Under the pieces are notes generated by a model that saw nothing but the letters and a program-made list of their open reading frames with translations, was not told where the DNA came from and searched no databases. 19,404 nucleotides of DNA from assembly GCA_964560875.1 (NCBI GenBank), contig CAZLMW010000141.1, forward strand, positions 1 through 19,404. The letters run 5' to 3'. A program made the position numbers and the translations under genes. Shown here piece by piece: positions 7,034-14,124 of this stretch (the first letter of the stretch is position 1; every line of letters begins with the position of its first letter). This stretch comes from CAZLMW01 sp964560875 (GTDB taxonomy: Bacteria > Myxococcota_A > UBA9042).

Positions 7034-7999
7034 CTACGATGGAATGGCGCCCTCAACTGTTGCCGCCGAGGCCCCGGACGAATCCGTTGCGTCAGCGGTG
7101 GGACCTAGTGGCCTGTCCAGCACGAAGACCGGACAGGTTGCGTTTCGAATGACGTGTTCGGCGACGGAGCCGAGCAGCTGCGAACGAATGCGGTCGGCAC
7201 CAACAGCGGGCAGCACGATCGCGCCGAAGCCGCCTTCGCTGGCGTACTGGCAGAGGCCGCGGCCGACGTTTTCGGCTTCGATCACATCGGCGTGGCCGGT
7301 TACCGAAGTCACCTCGGTCAGCCGATCTTCGAGCCGCTTGCGCGCGCTTTCGAGGATGTCGTCTTGCTGAAAGGACATACCGAGCTCGTCGGGGAACTCG
7401 GCGTAGAAGTCGTCCAACTCAAGGCTGCGAACGCAGTGCACGAGATGGAGCTCGCTTCCGAGCAGAGACGCCAGCGATTCGGCCGCCGCGATGCCGTGGC
7501 GGTGGTTCGCACCGAACGTGACCGGATGCAGGATCTTGCCGAGGCCGCTCCATCCGCTGGCGAGCGCCGACGCGTTGTCGCTGACCGTGACCACCGGGAC
7601 CTGGTGGCTGCGGATAGCGCGGGCCGTGACCGAGTTGCTGATCGGTCGAATCAGCGAGTGTTGGCTGCGCGTGGGGATGACGACGAGGTCGATGCCGAGG
7701 CGCTCGATGGTCTCCGGCAGCAGATCGTACGCGCTGCCGATTCCGGCGATCATATCCACTTGCAGGCCGCGGCTCTCCAGCTCTTCCCGGAACAGGGCAA
7801 GACCAGCGAGGACGCGTTTGCGCGTGGCGTCATTGATGACCGCGCGGATCGAGTCGGCGAGATAGAACCGTTCACTGGCGCCTGCGTGGGCGTGATACAG
7901 CACGACGCGGGTGTCGCGGTCTGCCAAGCGGTCGAGAACTGGGAATGCCAAGCGGGTGATGTCGGTGAGATCGCTCAGCAGCATGATGTTGCGAAACAT
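7034..7999 (-). CDS. Tandem-domain universal stress protein
   Basis: A 321-residue cytoplasmic protein made of two UspA-like domains: residues 1-150 (MFRNIMLLSDLTD start, VVIPTRSQHSLIRP end) and residues 150-310 (GLGKILHPVTFGAN start, LPAVGADRIRSQLLGSVAEHVIRNATCPVFVLD end). The second domain keeps G-x9-GS of the nucleotide-binding loop G-x2-G-x9-G-S/T but has Pro where the first Gly is expected; the first domain lacks the Gly pattern altogether, so ATP binding is uncertain there. Tandem Usp proteins of this size are commonly stress- or oxygen-linked. Start fixed by AAGGAGG 5 nt upstream of the ATG at 7999; the frame continues to 8212 but would overlap the RND gene. It is divergent from the RND operon across a 160-bp control region, so both may respond to the same signal. 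Confidence 0.85.
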   Translation of the reverse strand: MFRNIMLLSDLTDITRLAFPVLDRLADRDTRVVLYHAHAGASERFYLADSIRAVINDATRKRVLAGLALFREELESRGLQVDMIAGIGSAYDLLPETIERLGIDLVVIPTRSQHSLIRPISNSVTARAIRSHQVPVVTVSDNASALASGWSGLGKILHPVTFGANHRHGIAAAESLASLLGSELHLVHCVRSLELDDFYAEFPDELGMSFQQDDILESARKRLEDRLTEVTSVTGHADVIEAENVGRGLCQYASEGGFGAIVLPAVGADRIRSQLLGSVAEHVIRNATCPVFVLDRPLGPTADATDSSGASAATVEGAIPS

Positions 8000-8004
8000 T
8001 TGGG

Positions 8005-8011
8005 CCTCCTT
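8005..8011 (-). promoter_or_regulatory. Ribosome binding site of the stress protein
   Basis: AAGGAGG, a near-perfect Shine-Dalgarno sequence, 5 nt before the ATG at 7999 on the minus strand. It rules out the longer start at 8212. Confidence 0.85.
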
Positions 8012-8092
8012 CATCGAGCAGGCAAGGCGCGCCCCCATCGATTTCAACAAGGTGTTTTTCCCCGGCTCAACCGCGGAAGTTGCCCCGGTGAG

Positions 8093-8110
8093 TTGACGGT
8101 CGGTCGTCAA
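8093..8110. promoter_or_regulatory. Inverted repeat, possible operator
   Basis: TTGACGGTCGGTCGTCAA is a perfect 6-bp inverted repeat (TTGACG, 6-bp spacer, CGTCAA) in the divergent region between the stress-protein gene and the RND operon. Its size fits binding of a dimeric HTH repressor, but no regulator gene is present in the window to pair with it. Confidence 0.45.
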
Positions 8111-8124
8111 TGCTGGGACAACCC

Positions 8125-8147
8125 GTGGGACGCGGTACCTGTCCCAC
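8125..8147. promoter_or_regulatory. Inverted repeat just before the RND pump start
   Basis: GTGGGAC (8125-8131) and GTCCCAC (8141-8147) are a perfect 7-bp inverted repeat with a 9-bp spacer. It ends 12 nt before the pump ATG. A further TGGGAC copy lies at 8114-8119. It could be an operator, or a 5' leader hairpin, and the pump start has no Shine-Dalgarno sequence. Confidence 0.45.
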
Positions 8148-8159
8148 CGACCCACAAGC

Positions 8160-11100
8160 ATGATTCGTCTCTCCCTGCGCAACCCGCATCTCGTGCTCGT
8201 GTGTGCGCTCATCGCAATCGTCCTCGGCCTCGCGTCCTACTCGCGCTTACCCGCGGATCTGCTGCCGATCTTCGATACACCCGCGGTGCAGATCGTCACG
8301 TTCTATCCCGGCATGTCGCCGGAGGTGATGGAGCGCGACATCATGAGCCGCCTGGAGCGCTGGACGGGGCAATCGGTTGGCATCGAGCACCAGCAAGCCA
8401 AGGCGATGCTCGGTGTGAGCGTCGTGAAGGACTTCTTTCGGGAGGACATCTCGCTCGACACGGCGATGGCGCAGGTCACGTCGTACGCCGTCAGCGACAT
8501 GTTCTATCTGCCGCCGGGAACCATCCCGCCTATGATCATGCCGTTCGATCCGACGGCGGCGCTTCCCCTCTGCCTCGTCTCGGTCAGCAGCCCGACAATG
8601 TCCGAAAAAGAGCTGTACGACGTCGCCTATTACGAGCTGCGCAACCGTCTGCAGTCGATCAGCGGCGTGATCGCGCCCGCAGTTTATGGCGGCAAGCTGC
8701 GGCGAATCCTCGCGTACATCGACCCGAAGAAGCTGGACGCCCACGGCCTGGCGCCGCTCGACGTCGTCAAGATGCTGCACACGCAGAACGTCTTCATCCC
8801 CGCCGGCGACATCAAGATCGGCAACTTCGACTACCAGATCTTCACCAACTCCATGCCCGAGAAGATCGGTGAAATCAATGACTTCCCGGTCAAGGTCGAG
8901 GGCGACAAGGTCGTCTATATGCGCGACGTGGGGCGGGTCAAAGACAGCTCACAGATCCAATCCAATATCGTCCGAATCAACGGTCGTCGGCAGGTCTACA
9001 TCCCCATCTACCGCCAGCCTGGCGCCAACACGATCAAGATCGTCGAATCCATCCAGGGCAAGCTGACCAACATCCTGCAGCGCCTTCGCGACATGGACGA
9101 ACGCGCGGGCGACCTGGCGCTGGAAGTCGTCCTCGACCAAAGCGTCTATGTCCGCAATTCGGTTGACGGGCTGAAATTCGCTGGCCTGCTCGGCGCGCTC
9201 CTGGCCGGTCTCGTCGTCGCCTTCTTCCTGCGCTCATTGCGGACCACGTTCATCGTCGTGATCGCGATACCGATCGCCGTCTTCGCCGCGATTGTCGGCC
9301 TCTACTACACGGGACAGAGCCTCAACGCGATGACGCTGGGAGGGTTGGCGCTTGCTATCGGCATCCTTGTCGATCAGTCGATCGTGGTGATCGAGAACAT
9401 CGTTCGCCACCTCGGCATGGGCAAGACACCGGAGCAGGCCGCTGTCGATGGCGCTTCTGAAGTCGCGATGCCGGTGCTCGTATCGACCATCACGTTCATC
9501 GTCGTGTTCTATCCGGTCGTCTTTCTCTCCGGCACGGCGAAGTTCCTGTTCACGCCCTTGGCCCTGTCCGCGACATTCGCCATCGTGGCGTCCTACCTCG
9601 TCGCCATCACGCTGTTGCCGGCCTACTGCGCGCGCTTTCTCAAGCAGCTGCCGACGACGAAGGCCCGCAAACGCAAGGACACAGTCGACTACGACGCGCC
9701 GGACCATGCCAAGGGCCGCAAGCCGATGCCCGCTGGCGTGCCGGGCCCCCTCGAACGCCGGCCAACGCGCGAGATGCTTGCTTCCGATGCGCCGATGGTC
9801 GGCGCGATGACGACCCGAGAAGAGTCTCAAATCGCGCGGCTGGCGCCCGAGAGCACCTACACCCGCACCCTTCGCAAACTCATCGCAGGCCGCTGGCTTG
9901 TTGTCCTCGGCTCCATCGCCGCCTTTGTCGCCGCCGGATTTGTCGCGCTGACAATCGGCCAGGAGCTCTTCCCCCGAGTCGACGCCAGCCAGTTTCGCAT
10001 TCAGCTACGGCTGCAATCCGGCACCCGCATCGAACAAACCGAAAGGGTGGTGAAGGACGTCGAGGCGATGATTCTCGACTATCTCGGCACGGCCGATCCC
10101 GAGTATCCAAAGGTTGAGAAGCACCCCAACAGCGATCTGCGCCTGCTGATCAGCAACCTCGGCGTGCTGATGGATTGGCCCGCCGCGTACACGACCAACA
10201 ACGGGCCGATGGACGCGTTCATGCTCGTCCAACTCAAAGGTAAAGACGGCTCTCCTTCGACCTTCGAACACGTGGAGATCCTCCGCGACCGGCTGCATGC
10301 ACGCTTCCCGGACGTCGAATTCTCGTTTGACACCGGCGGGATGCTGAGCGCGGCGCTCAACTTTGGCGAACCTGCGCCCATTCACGTCCAGATCGTCGGC
10401 TCCAAGCTCGAAAAGAGCCACGAGCTTGCCAAGAAAGTGCAGCGCGAAATCGCCAAGGTCGATGGCACCAACGACGTCGTTATCAAGCAACGCATCGACT
10501 ACCCGACGCTGCAGGTCGAGATCGACCGCGTCAAAGCCGCCCAGCTGGGGCTCACGGCCGATGGCATCGTCAAGGCGCTGGTCACCGCGACCAACTCGTC
10601 CATTAACTTCAAACCGGCGTTCTGGCTGAGCCCGAAGAACGGAAACCACTACTTCATCGGTGCGCAGTACGCCGAGAAGAATATGGTCAACATCGATACA
10701 CTGCTCGACGTCGGGGTGGTGAGTCCTCGCACCAAGAAGCCCGTTCGCGTCCGCAACATCGCGACCATCAAGCGCGGCGTCGGCCCCGCCGTTATCAACC
10801 ACCACAACATCACCCGCGTCGTCGACGTCTACGCCAACGTGCGGCCCAGCCGCGACATCGGCTCGGTGATGGCCGCGATCGAAGAGCGGCTGCAAGAGGC
10901 GTCCGCGCTGATGCTTGTCCCTCGCGAAGGAGCGGACGAGTTCGAAGTGAATGGCCCCGGCTACAAGGGGCGAGGTTATTCGGTACGGGTGATGGGCGAG
11001 GTCAAGTCGATGCGCGACGCCTTCTCGCAGTTCAGCAGCGGCTTGGGGCTGGCGGTCATCCTCGTGTTCCTGGTGATGGTCGCGCAGTTCCGCAGCTTCG

Positions 11101-11516
11101 TGGACCCGCTCATCGTGCTTGTCGCGGTGCCGTTGGGCTTTGTAGGGGTCATCCTGCTGCTTTTTGCGACAGGCACGTGGCTGTCGATCCAGAGCGGTAT
11201 GGGCATCATCATGGTCGTCGGCATCGTCGTCGAGTACAGCATCGTGCTCGTCGACTTCGCCAACCATCGCCTCGCAGACGGGCTGTCCCCGATCGACGCG
11301 GTCGTGGACGCTGCGCGGATCCGTTTGCGGCCGATCCTCATGACCTCGCTGACCACGTTGCTTGCGCTCGTGCCGATGGCGTTGGGCTTTGGCGGCGGCG
11401 AGGCGAACGTGCCGCTGGCCCGCGCGATCATCGGCGGTGTTCTCGGCGCGATGGTCCTCACGCTGCTCGTTGTTCCCTGTGTCTACGCGATCGTGAAGCG
11501 CGAGGTGACTGCATGA
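8160..11516 (+). CDS. RND efflux transporter, inner-membrane pump
   Basis: A 1118-residue protein with the duplicated architecture of the RND superfamily: TM1 at about 10-28, a large periplasmic loop, TM2-6 at about 340-495, a cytoplasmic linker rich in Arg/Lys, TM7 near 580-600, a second periplasmic loop and TM8-12 at the C-terminus. Signature segments are visible: SRLPADLLPIFDTPAVQI and YPGMSPEVMER near the N-terminus, GGLALAIGILVDQSIVV in TM4 (Asp405) and GIIMVVGIVVEYSIVLVDF in TM10 (Glu1025). It should use the proton gradient to expel substrates from periplasm or membrane through the adaptor and channel coded next. The relay residues differ from AcrB: the second Asp of the DD pair is Gln406, and Glu1025 lies in the TM10 region where AcrB has Lys940. 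Substrate not predictable. First gene of the operon; the start fits the family N-terminus but lacks a Shine-Dalgarno sequence. Confidence 0.93.
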   Translation: MIRLSLRNPHLVLVCALIAIVLGLASYSRLPADLLPIFDTPAVQIVTFYPGMSPEVMERDIMSRLERWTGQSVGIEHQQAKAMLGVSVVKDFFREDISLDTAMAQVTSYAVSDMFYLPPGTIPPMIMPFDPTAALPLCLVSVSSPTMSEKELYDVAYYELRNRLQSISGVIAPAVYGGKLRRILAYIDPKKLDAHGLAPLDVVKMLHTQNVFIPAGDIKIGNFDYQIFTNSMPEKIGEINDFPVKVEGDKVVYMRDVGRVKDSSQIQSNIVRINGRRQVYIPIYRQPGANTIKIVESIQGKLTNILQRLRDMDERAGDLALEVVLDQSVYVRNSVDGLKFAGLLGALLAGLVVAFFLRSLRTTFIVVIAIPIAVFAAIVGLYYTGQSLNAMTLGGLALAIGILVDQSIVVIENIVRHLGMGKTPEQAAVDGASEVAMPVLVSTITFIVVFYPVVFLSGTAKFLFTPLALSATFAIVASYLVAITLLPAYCARFLKQLPTTKARKRKDTVDYDAPDHAKGRKPMPAGVPGPLERRPTREMLASDAPMVGAMTTREESQIARLAPESTYTRTLRKLIAGRWLVVLGSIAAFVAAGFVALTIGQELFPRVDASQFRIQLRLQSGTRIEQTERVVKDVEAMILDYLGTADPEYPKVEKHPNSDLRLLISNLGVLMDWPAAYTTNNGPMDAFMLVQLKGKDGSPSTFEHVEILRDRLHARFPDVEFSFDTGGMLSAALNFGEPAPIHVQIVGSKLEKSHELAKKVQREIAKVDGTNDVVIKQRIDYPTLQVEIDRVKAAQLGLTADGIVKALVTATNSSINFKPAFWLSPKNGNHYFIGAQYAEKNMVNIDTLLDVGVVSPRTKKPVRVRNIATIKRGVGPAVINHHNITRVVDVYANVRPSRDIGSVMAAIEERLQEASALMLVPREGADEFEVNGPGYKGRGYSVRVMGEVKSMRDAFSQFSSGLGLAVILVFLVMVAQFRSFVDPLIVLVAVPLGFVGVILLLFATGTWLSIQSGMGIIMVVGIVVEYSIVLVDFANHRLADGLSPIDAVVDAARIRLRPILMTSLTTLLALVPMALGFGGGEANVPLARAIIGGVLGAMVLTLLVVPCVYAIVKREVTA

Positions 11517-11535
11517 TGCGACGAACCGACATTGT

Positions 11536-11542
11536 AAGGAGG
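11536..11542 (+). promoter_or_regulatory. Ribosome binding site of the adaptor gene
   Basis: AAGGAGG, 6 nt before the ATG at 11549. It favours this start over the earlier in-frame ATGs that overlap the pump's stop codon. Confidence 0.85.
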
Positions 11543-11548
11543 CTAACC

Positions 11549-12718
11549 ATGTCGTTGCGAACGGCGGCCCTTTGGGGGGTGACGCTCTTTTTGGCGGCCG
11601 GCTGCGCCCGGGTTGAAGCGGGTGAAGCGCGCACGGGCTCGTTGGCCCCGAAAGTGGGCCTCACGGCGCCGTCCAAACAAACCCTGTCGCGCCAAATCAC
11701 GGTCGCCGGATCGCTTCATGCGTGGCAGCGCGCGGGTGTTCGGTCGCGCATCAGCGGCTACGTGGCAGACGTCAAAGTCGACATCGGAACCCGCGTCAAG
11801 AAGGGTGACGTGCTGGCGTTCGTCGCGGTGCCGGAGCTCGACGCCGAGCTGGCCGCTGCGAAGGCGCGCGCCGCTGTCGAACGAGCTCGCGCAACCGGAG
11901 CAGGTGACATCGGACGGGTCTCGCGCAAGCGGTATGCGCGGCTCAGCAAGCTGTTCAAAGGAGACCCCGATGCGGTCGCGGCCGATCGCGTCGACGCCGC
12001 CCAAACCCATGCTGTGCGCTTCCGATCTGAGCAGATGACAGCCGAAGCGATGCAGCTGGCCCGGATGGCCGAGCTGCGACGCGCCGAGGCTCTGCGCGAC
12101 TACCAATCCATTCGCGCCCCTTTCGACGGCATGATCACCGCCCGCAACGCCGAAGTAGGAGACCTTGTGGGCACCCGCGACGCCAAGCCGCTGTTCACCG
12201 TCGCGAGCACCGGCAAGGGGCGACTCCGATTCGCACTGCCCGAGGGCGCCGCGCTCCAGGCGACACCCGGCGAGACCACGGTCATGGTCAGCATTCCCGC
12301 CGCCGCGGCCCTGGGAACTCGCGAGGTCAAGGTCAGCCGCAGCACCGGCGAGGTGGATATCTCAACGCGCACCGTGACCTTCGAAGCGGACGTCAAGCTC
12401 GACGGCACGCGTTGGATTCCCGGGCTCTACACACGGGTCGTCGTCGATCTGTTCCGCAAAGAAGGCGCGCTTGCCATCCCCGCCAAGGCGCTCGTCGCCA
12501 GCAAGAGCGGCAGCTTCGTGTGGTTGTGCACGGCGGGGAAAGCTTCGCGCGTCAAGATCGACGTCGGGCTCGATGACGGCGCTGTTGTCGAAGTGCTTGG
12601 CGGCGTCGACGAGGGCGCGCCCGTGGTGCTGACCGGCAAAGAAGCGCTCGTCGAAGGCGGCGGGTGCCGGCTCGATCCCAAGCAGGCGGGCGGCAAGAAA
12701 GGCGGGAAAGCGAAGTGA
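11549..12718 (+). CDS. RND efflux periplasmic adaptor (membrane fusion lipoprotein)
   Basis: A 389-residue protein starting MSLRTAALWG. The signal peptide ends in LAAGC, a good lipobox, so it is anchored in the inner membrane as in AcrA. The order of parts follows the family: a beta/lipoyl half (AGVRSRISGYVADVKVD, GTRVKKGDVLAFV), an alpha-helical hairpin rich in Ala, Arg and Glu (about residues 105-180), the second lipoyl half (YQSIRAPFDGMITARNAEVGDLVG), a beta-barrel domain and a membrane-proximal domain, ending in a Lys/Gly tail. It links the pump to the outer-membrane channel. The gene begins 32 nt after the pump stop and overlaps the next start by one base, so the three genes are one transcription unit. 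Confidence 0.9.
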   Translation: MSLRTAALWGVTLFLAAGCARVEAGEARTGSLAPKVGLTAPSKQTLSRQITVAGSLHAWQRAGVRSRISGYVADVKVDIGTRVKKGDVLAFVAVPELDAELAAAKARAAVERARATGAGDIGRVSRKRYARLSKLFKGDPDAVAADRVDAAQTHAVRFRSEQMTAEAMQLARMAELRRAEALRDYQSIRAPFDGMITARNAEVGDLVGTRDAKPLFTVASTGKGRLRFALPEGAALQATPGETTVMVSIPAAAALGTREVKVSRSTGEVDISTRTVTFEADVKLDGTRWIPGLYTRVVVDLFRKEGALAIPAKALVASKSGSFVWLCTAGKASRVKIDVGLDDGAVVEVLGGVDEGAPVVLTGKEALVEGGGCRLDPKQAGGKKGGKAK

Positions 12719-14040
12719 TGCGCCGGGTTTGCTTCATCGTAGCGCTGGCGGTTGTCGCGGGCGCCTTGCAGCCCATGGCCAGCGCTGCGGAACGGCGCAA
12801 GGTCACACTCGCGGATGCGGTGAAGTGGGCGGTTGAACGACGTGGTGACCTCAAGGCCGCCAAGCTCGCCGTCGAGGTCGCCCAGCAGCAAAACAACCAG
12901 GTCGTTGCACGCTTCATGCCGGTCATCACCGGCAACGCCAGCGCCAACGTCGGGCTCGCTGGCAGTTTCCAGGGGCTCGGGCTCGTCGGTCTGTCCATGT
13001 CGCCGTACAAGAGGCTCATCGGTGGCTCACTCGACGGTGTTTGGGAGGTGTTCGATTTTGGCCGCACCATCGCCGATTCCGTCGCGCAGGGTCACGAGAT
13101 CGGCGCCGCGCGCTATCAAGCCGCCGATATGGAGCGTGTTGTCCGCTTCCGCGCGGCCGACCTGTACTTGCGTTGCCTGGCGTATCGAAAGGCCAGCGAA
13201 CTGGCGCGCAAACACCACGAAACGGCCGAAGAGGGGGCTCGGATCGCCGAGGCCCACAGCAAGGCGCAGCTCATCGCCACAGCCGATGCTGACGTCGCGA
13301 CTTTGCAGGTGCTCCAGGCTCACCGCGAGATGCGCGCCGCCGAACAAGCTGAACACGCGTGCACCGTCATGTTGGGCGGGTACATCGGGACCAAATACGA
13401 CCTCGATCTCGTGGACGTGAAGGACAAAGCCGGGCGGCCTCCAGTCGGCGAATCCAAGCTCGTCGACCGCGCTCGCACCCGGCGTCCTGATCTCAAGGCC
13501 ATGCGCGAAAAGGCCGACGCCTGGGACAGCCGGGCGACCGCCGCCGGCCTCGATCACCTGCCGCGAATCCGCGCTGTCGGCAGCCTCGGCTGGGCGCTGC
13601 TCGACCGCCAAGCGGCCAAACTCATCCTCGAGACGGACTTGAACCACGCCTTTTACGCCGTCGGCGTCGGCGTGCAGGTGCCGATCTTCGAGGGCGGTAA
13701 GGTCCACGCGAAGATGCGGGAAAACCAGGCACGCCGCGACGCGCAACGCGCCCGAACGACCGACCTGGAACGCAAGATCACCGCACAGGTGCGTGCTGCC
13801 GTGAACGCCTGGAAGGTCGCGTGGGACCAGCTGCAGCGGACGACGTCCGAGGCGGATCGCGCCGCGAAAGTCGAAGCCACGGCCCGAAAACGCTGGAAGG
13901 CGGGGCTGAGCAACATTCACGCGTGGACAATGGCCCGTACGATGGCGTTTCGGTCATCGATCGCGCACCAGACGGCGCGTTATCAGCTGTTGCGGGCCCG
14001 AAATGCGCTTCGATTCGCGGTCGCGGAAACCGCCAAGTAG
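12718..14040 (+). CDS. TolC-like outer membrane efflux protein
   Basis: A 440-residue exported protein. A signal peptide (MRRVCFIVALAVVAGALQP, cleavage after ASAA) is followed by the outer-membrane efflux protein repeats of long helices: VTLADAVKWAVERRGDLKAAKLAVEVAQQ in the first half and SKLVDRARTRRPDLKAMREKADAW in the second, the typical R-x-DL-x-A pattern, and VGVQVPIFEGGKV for the second beta-strand region. It should form the outer-membrane exit duct with the pump and adaptor. The start codon shares its A with the adaptor stop (TGATG), indicating coupled translation. It is the last gene of the operon. Confidence 0.88.
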   Translation: MRRVCFIVALAVVAGALQPMASAAERRKVTLADAVKWAVERRGDLKAAKLAVEVAQQQNNQVVARFMPVITGNASANVGLAGSFQGLGLVGLSMSPYKRLIGGSLDGVWEVFDFGRTIADSVAQGHEIGAARYQAADMERVVRFRAADLYLRCLAYRKASELARKHHETAEEGARIAEAHSKAQLIATADADVATLQVLQAHREMRAAEQAEHACTVMLGGYIGTKYDLDLVDVKDKAGRPPVGESKLVDRARTRRPDLKAMREKADAWDSRATAAGLDHLPRIRAVGSLGWALLDRQAAKLILETDLNHAFYAVGVGVQVPIFEGGKVHAKMRENQARRDAQRARTTDLERKITAQVRAAVNAWKVAWDQLQRTTSEADRAAKVEATARKRWKAGLSNIHAWTMARTMAFRSSIAHQTARYQLLRARNALRFAVAETAK

Positions 14041-14057
14041 CCCCGACTCAACGCGAA

Positions 14058-14091
14058 TCATCCAATCGTACTATCGAGTCATCCAATCGTA
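14058..14091. repeat. 13-bp direct repeat after the efflux operon
   Basis: TCATCCAATCGTA occurs at 14058-14070 and again at 14079-14091, exact and with a 21-bp period, in the gap between two convergent genes. It is a short tandem pair with no obvious coding role. Confidence 0.75.
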
Positions 14092-14092
14092 A

Positions 14093-14112
14093 TGTATCGA
14101 ACGATCGGTACA
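14093..14112. terminator. Possible bidirectional terminator between convergent genes
   Basis: TGTATCGA (14093-14100), loop ACGA, and TCGGTACA (14105-14112) can form an 8-bp stem with one G-U pair. It sits 53 nt after the channel gene stop and 13 nt before the cytochrome gene's stop. The sequence after it on the plus strand is GTTTGTTG, a weak T-rich tract. Confidence 0.45.
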
Positions 14113-14124
14113 GTTTGTTGCGAT

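Noticed and set aside
8093..8121. TTGACG as a -35 box for the RND promoter
   Set aside because: The matching -10 position 17 bp downstream reads GGACAA, which is too far from the consensus; the inverted repeat is the better reading.
7154..8872. A 572-codon plus-strand open frame across the stress-protein gene and the start of the RND gene
   Set aside because: It is a high-GC shadow frame with low-complexity Arg/Ala-rich translation; the stress protein and RND pump have clear family signatures in other frames.
10005..11267. A 420-codon minus-strand open frame within the RND pump gene
   Set aside because: Antisense shadow rich in Asp, His and Arg, with no recognisable domain.
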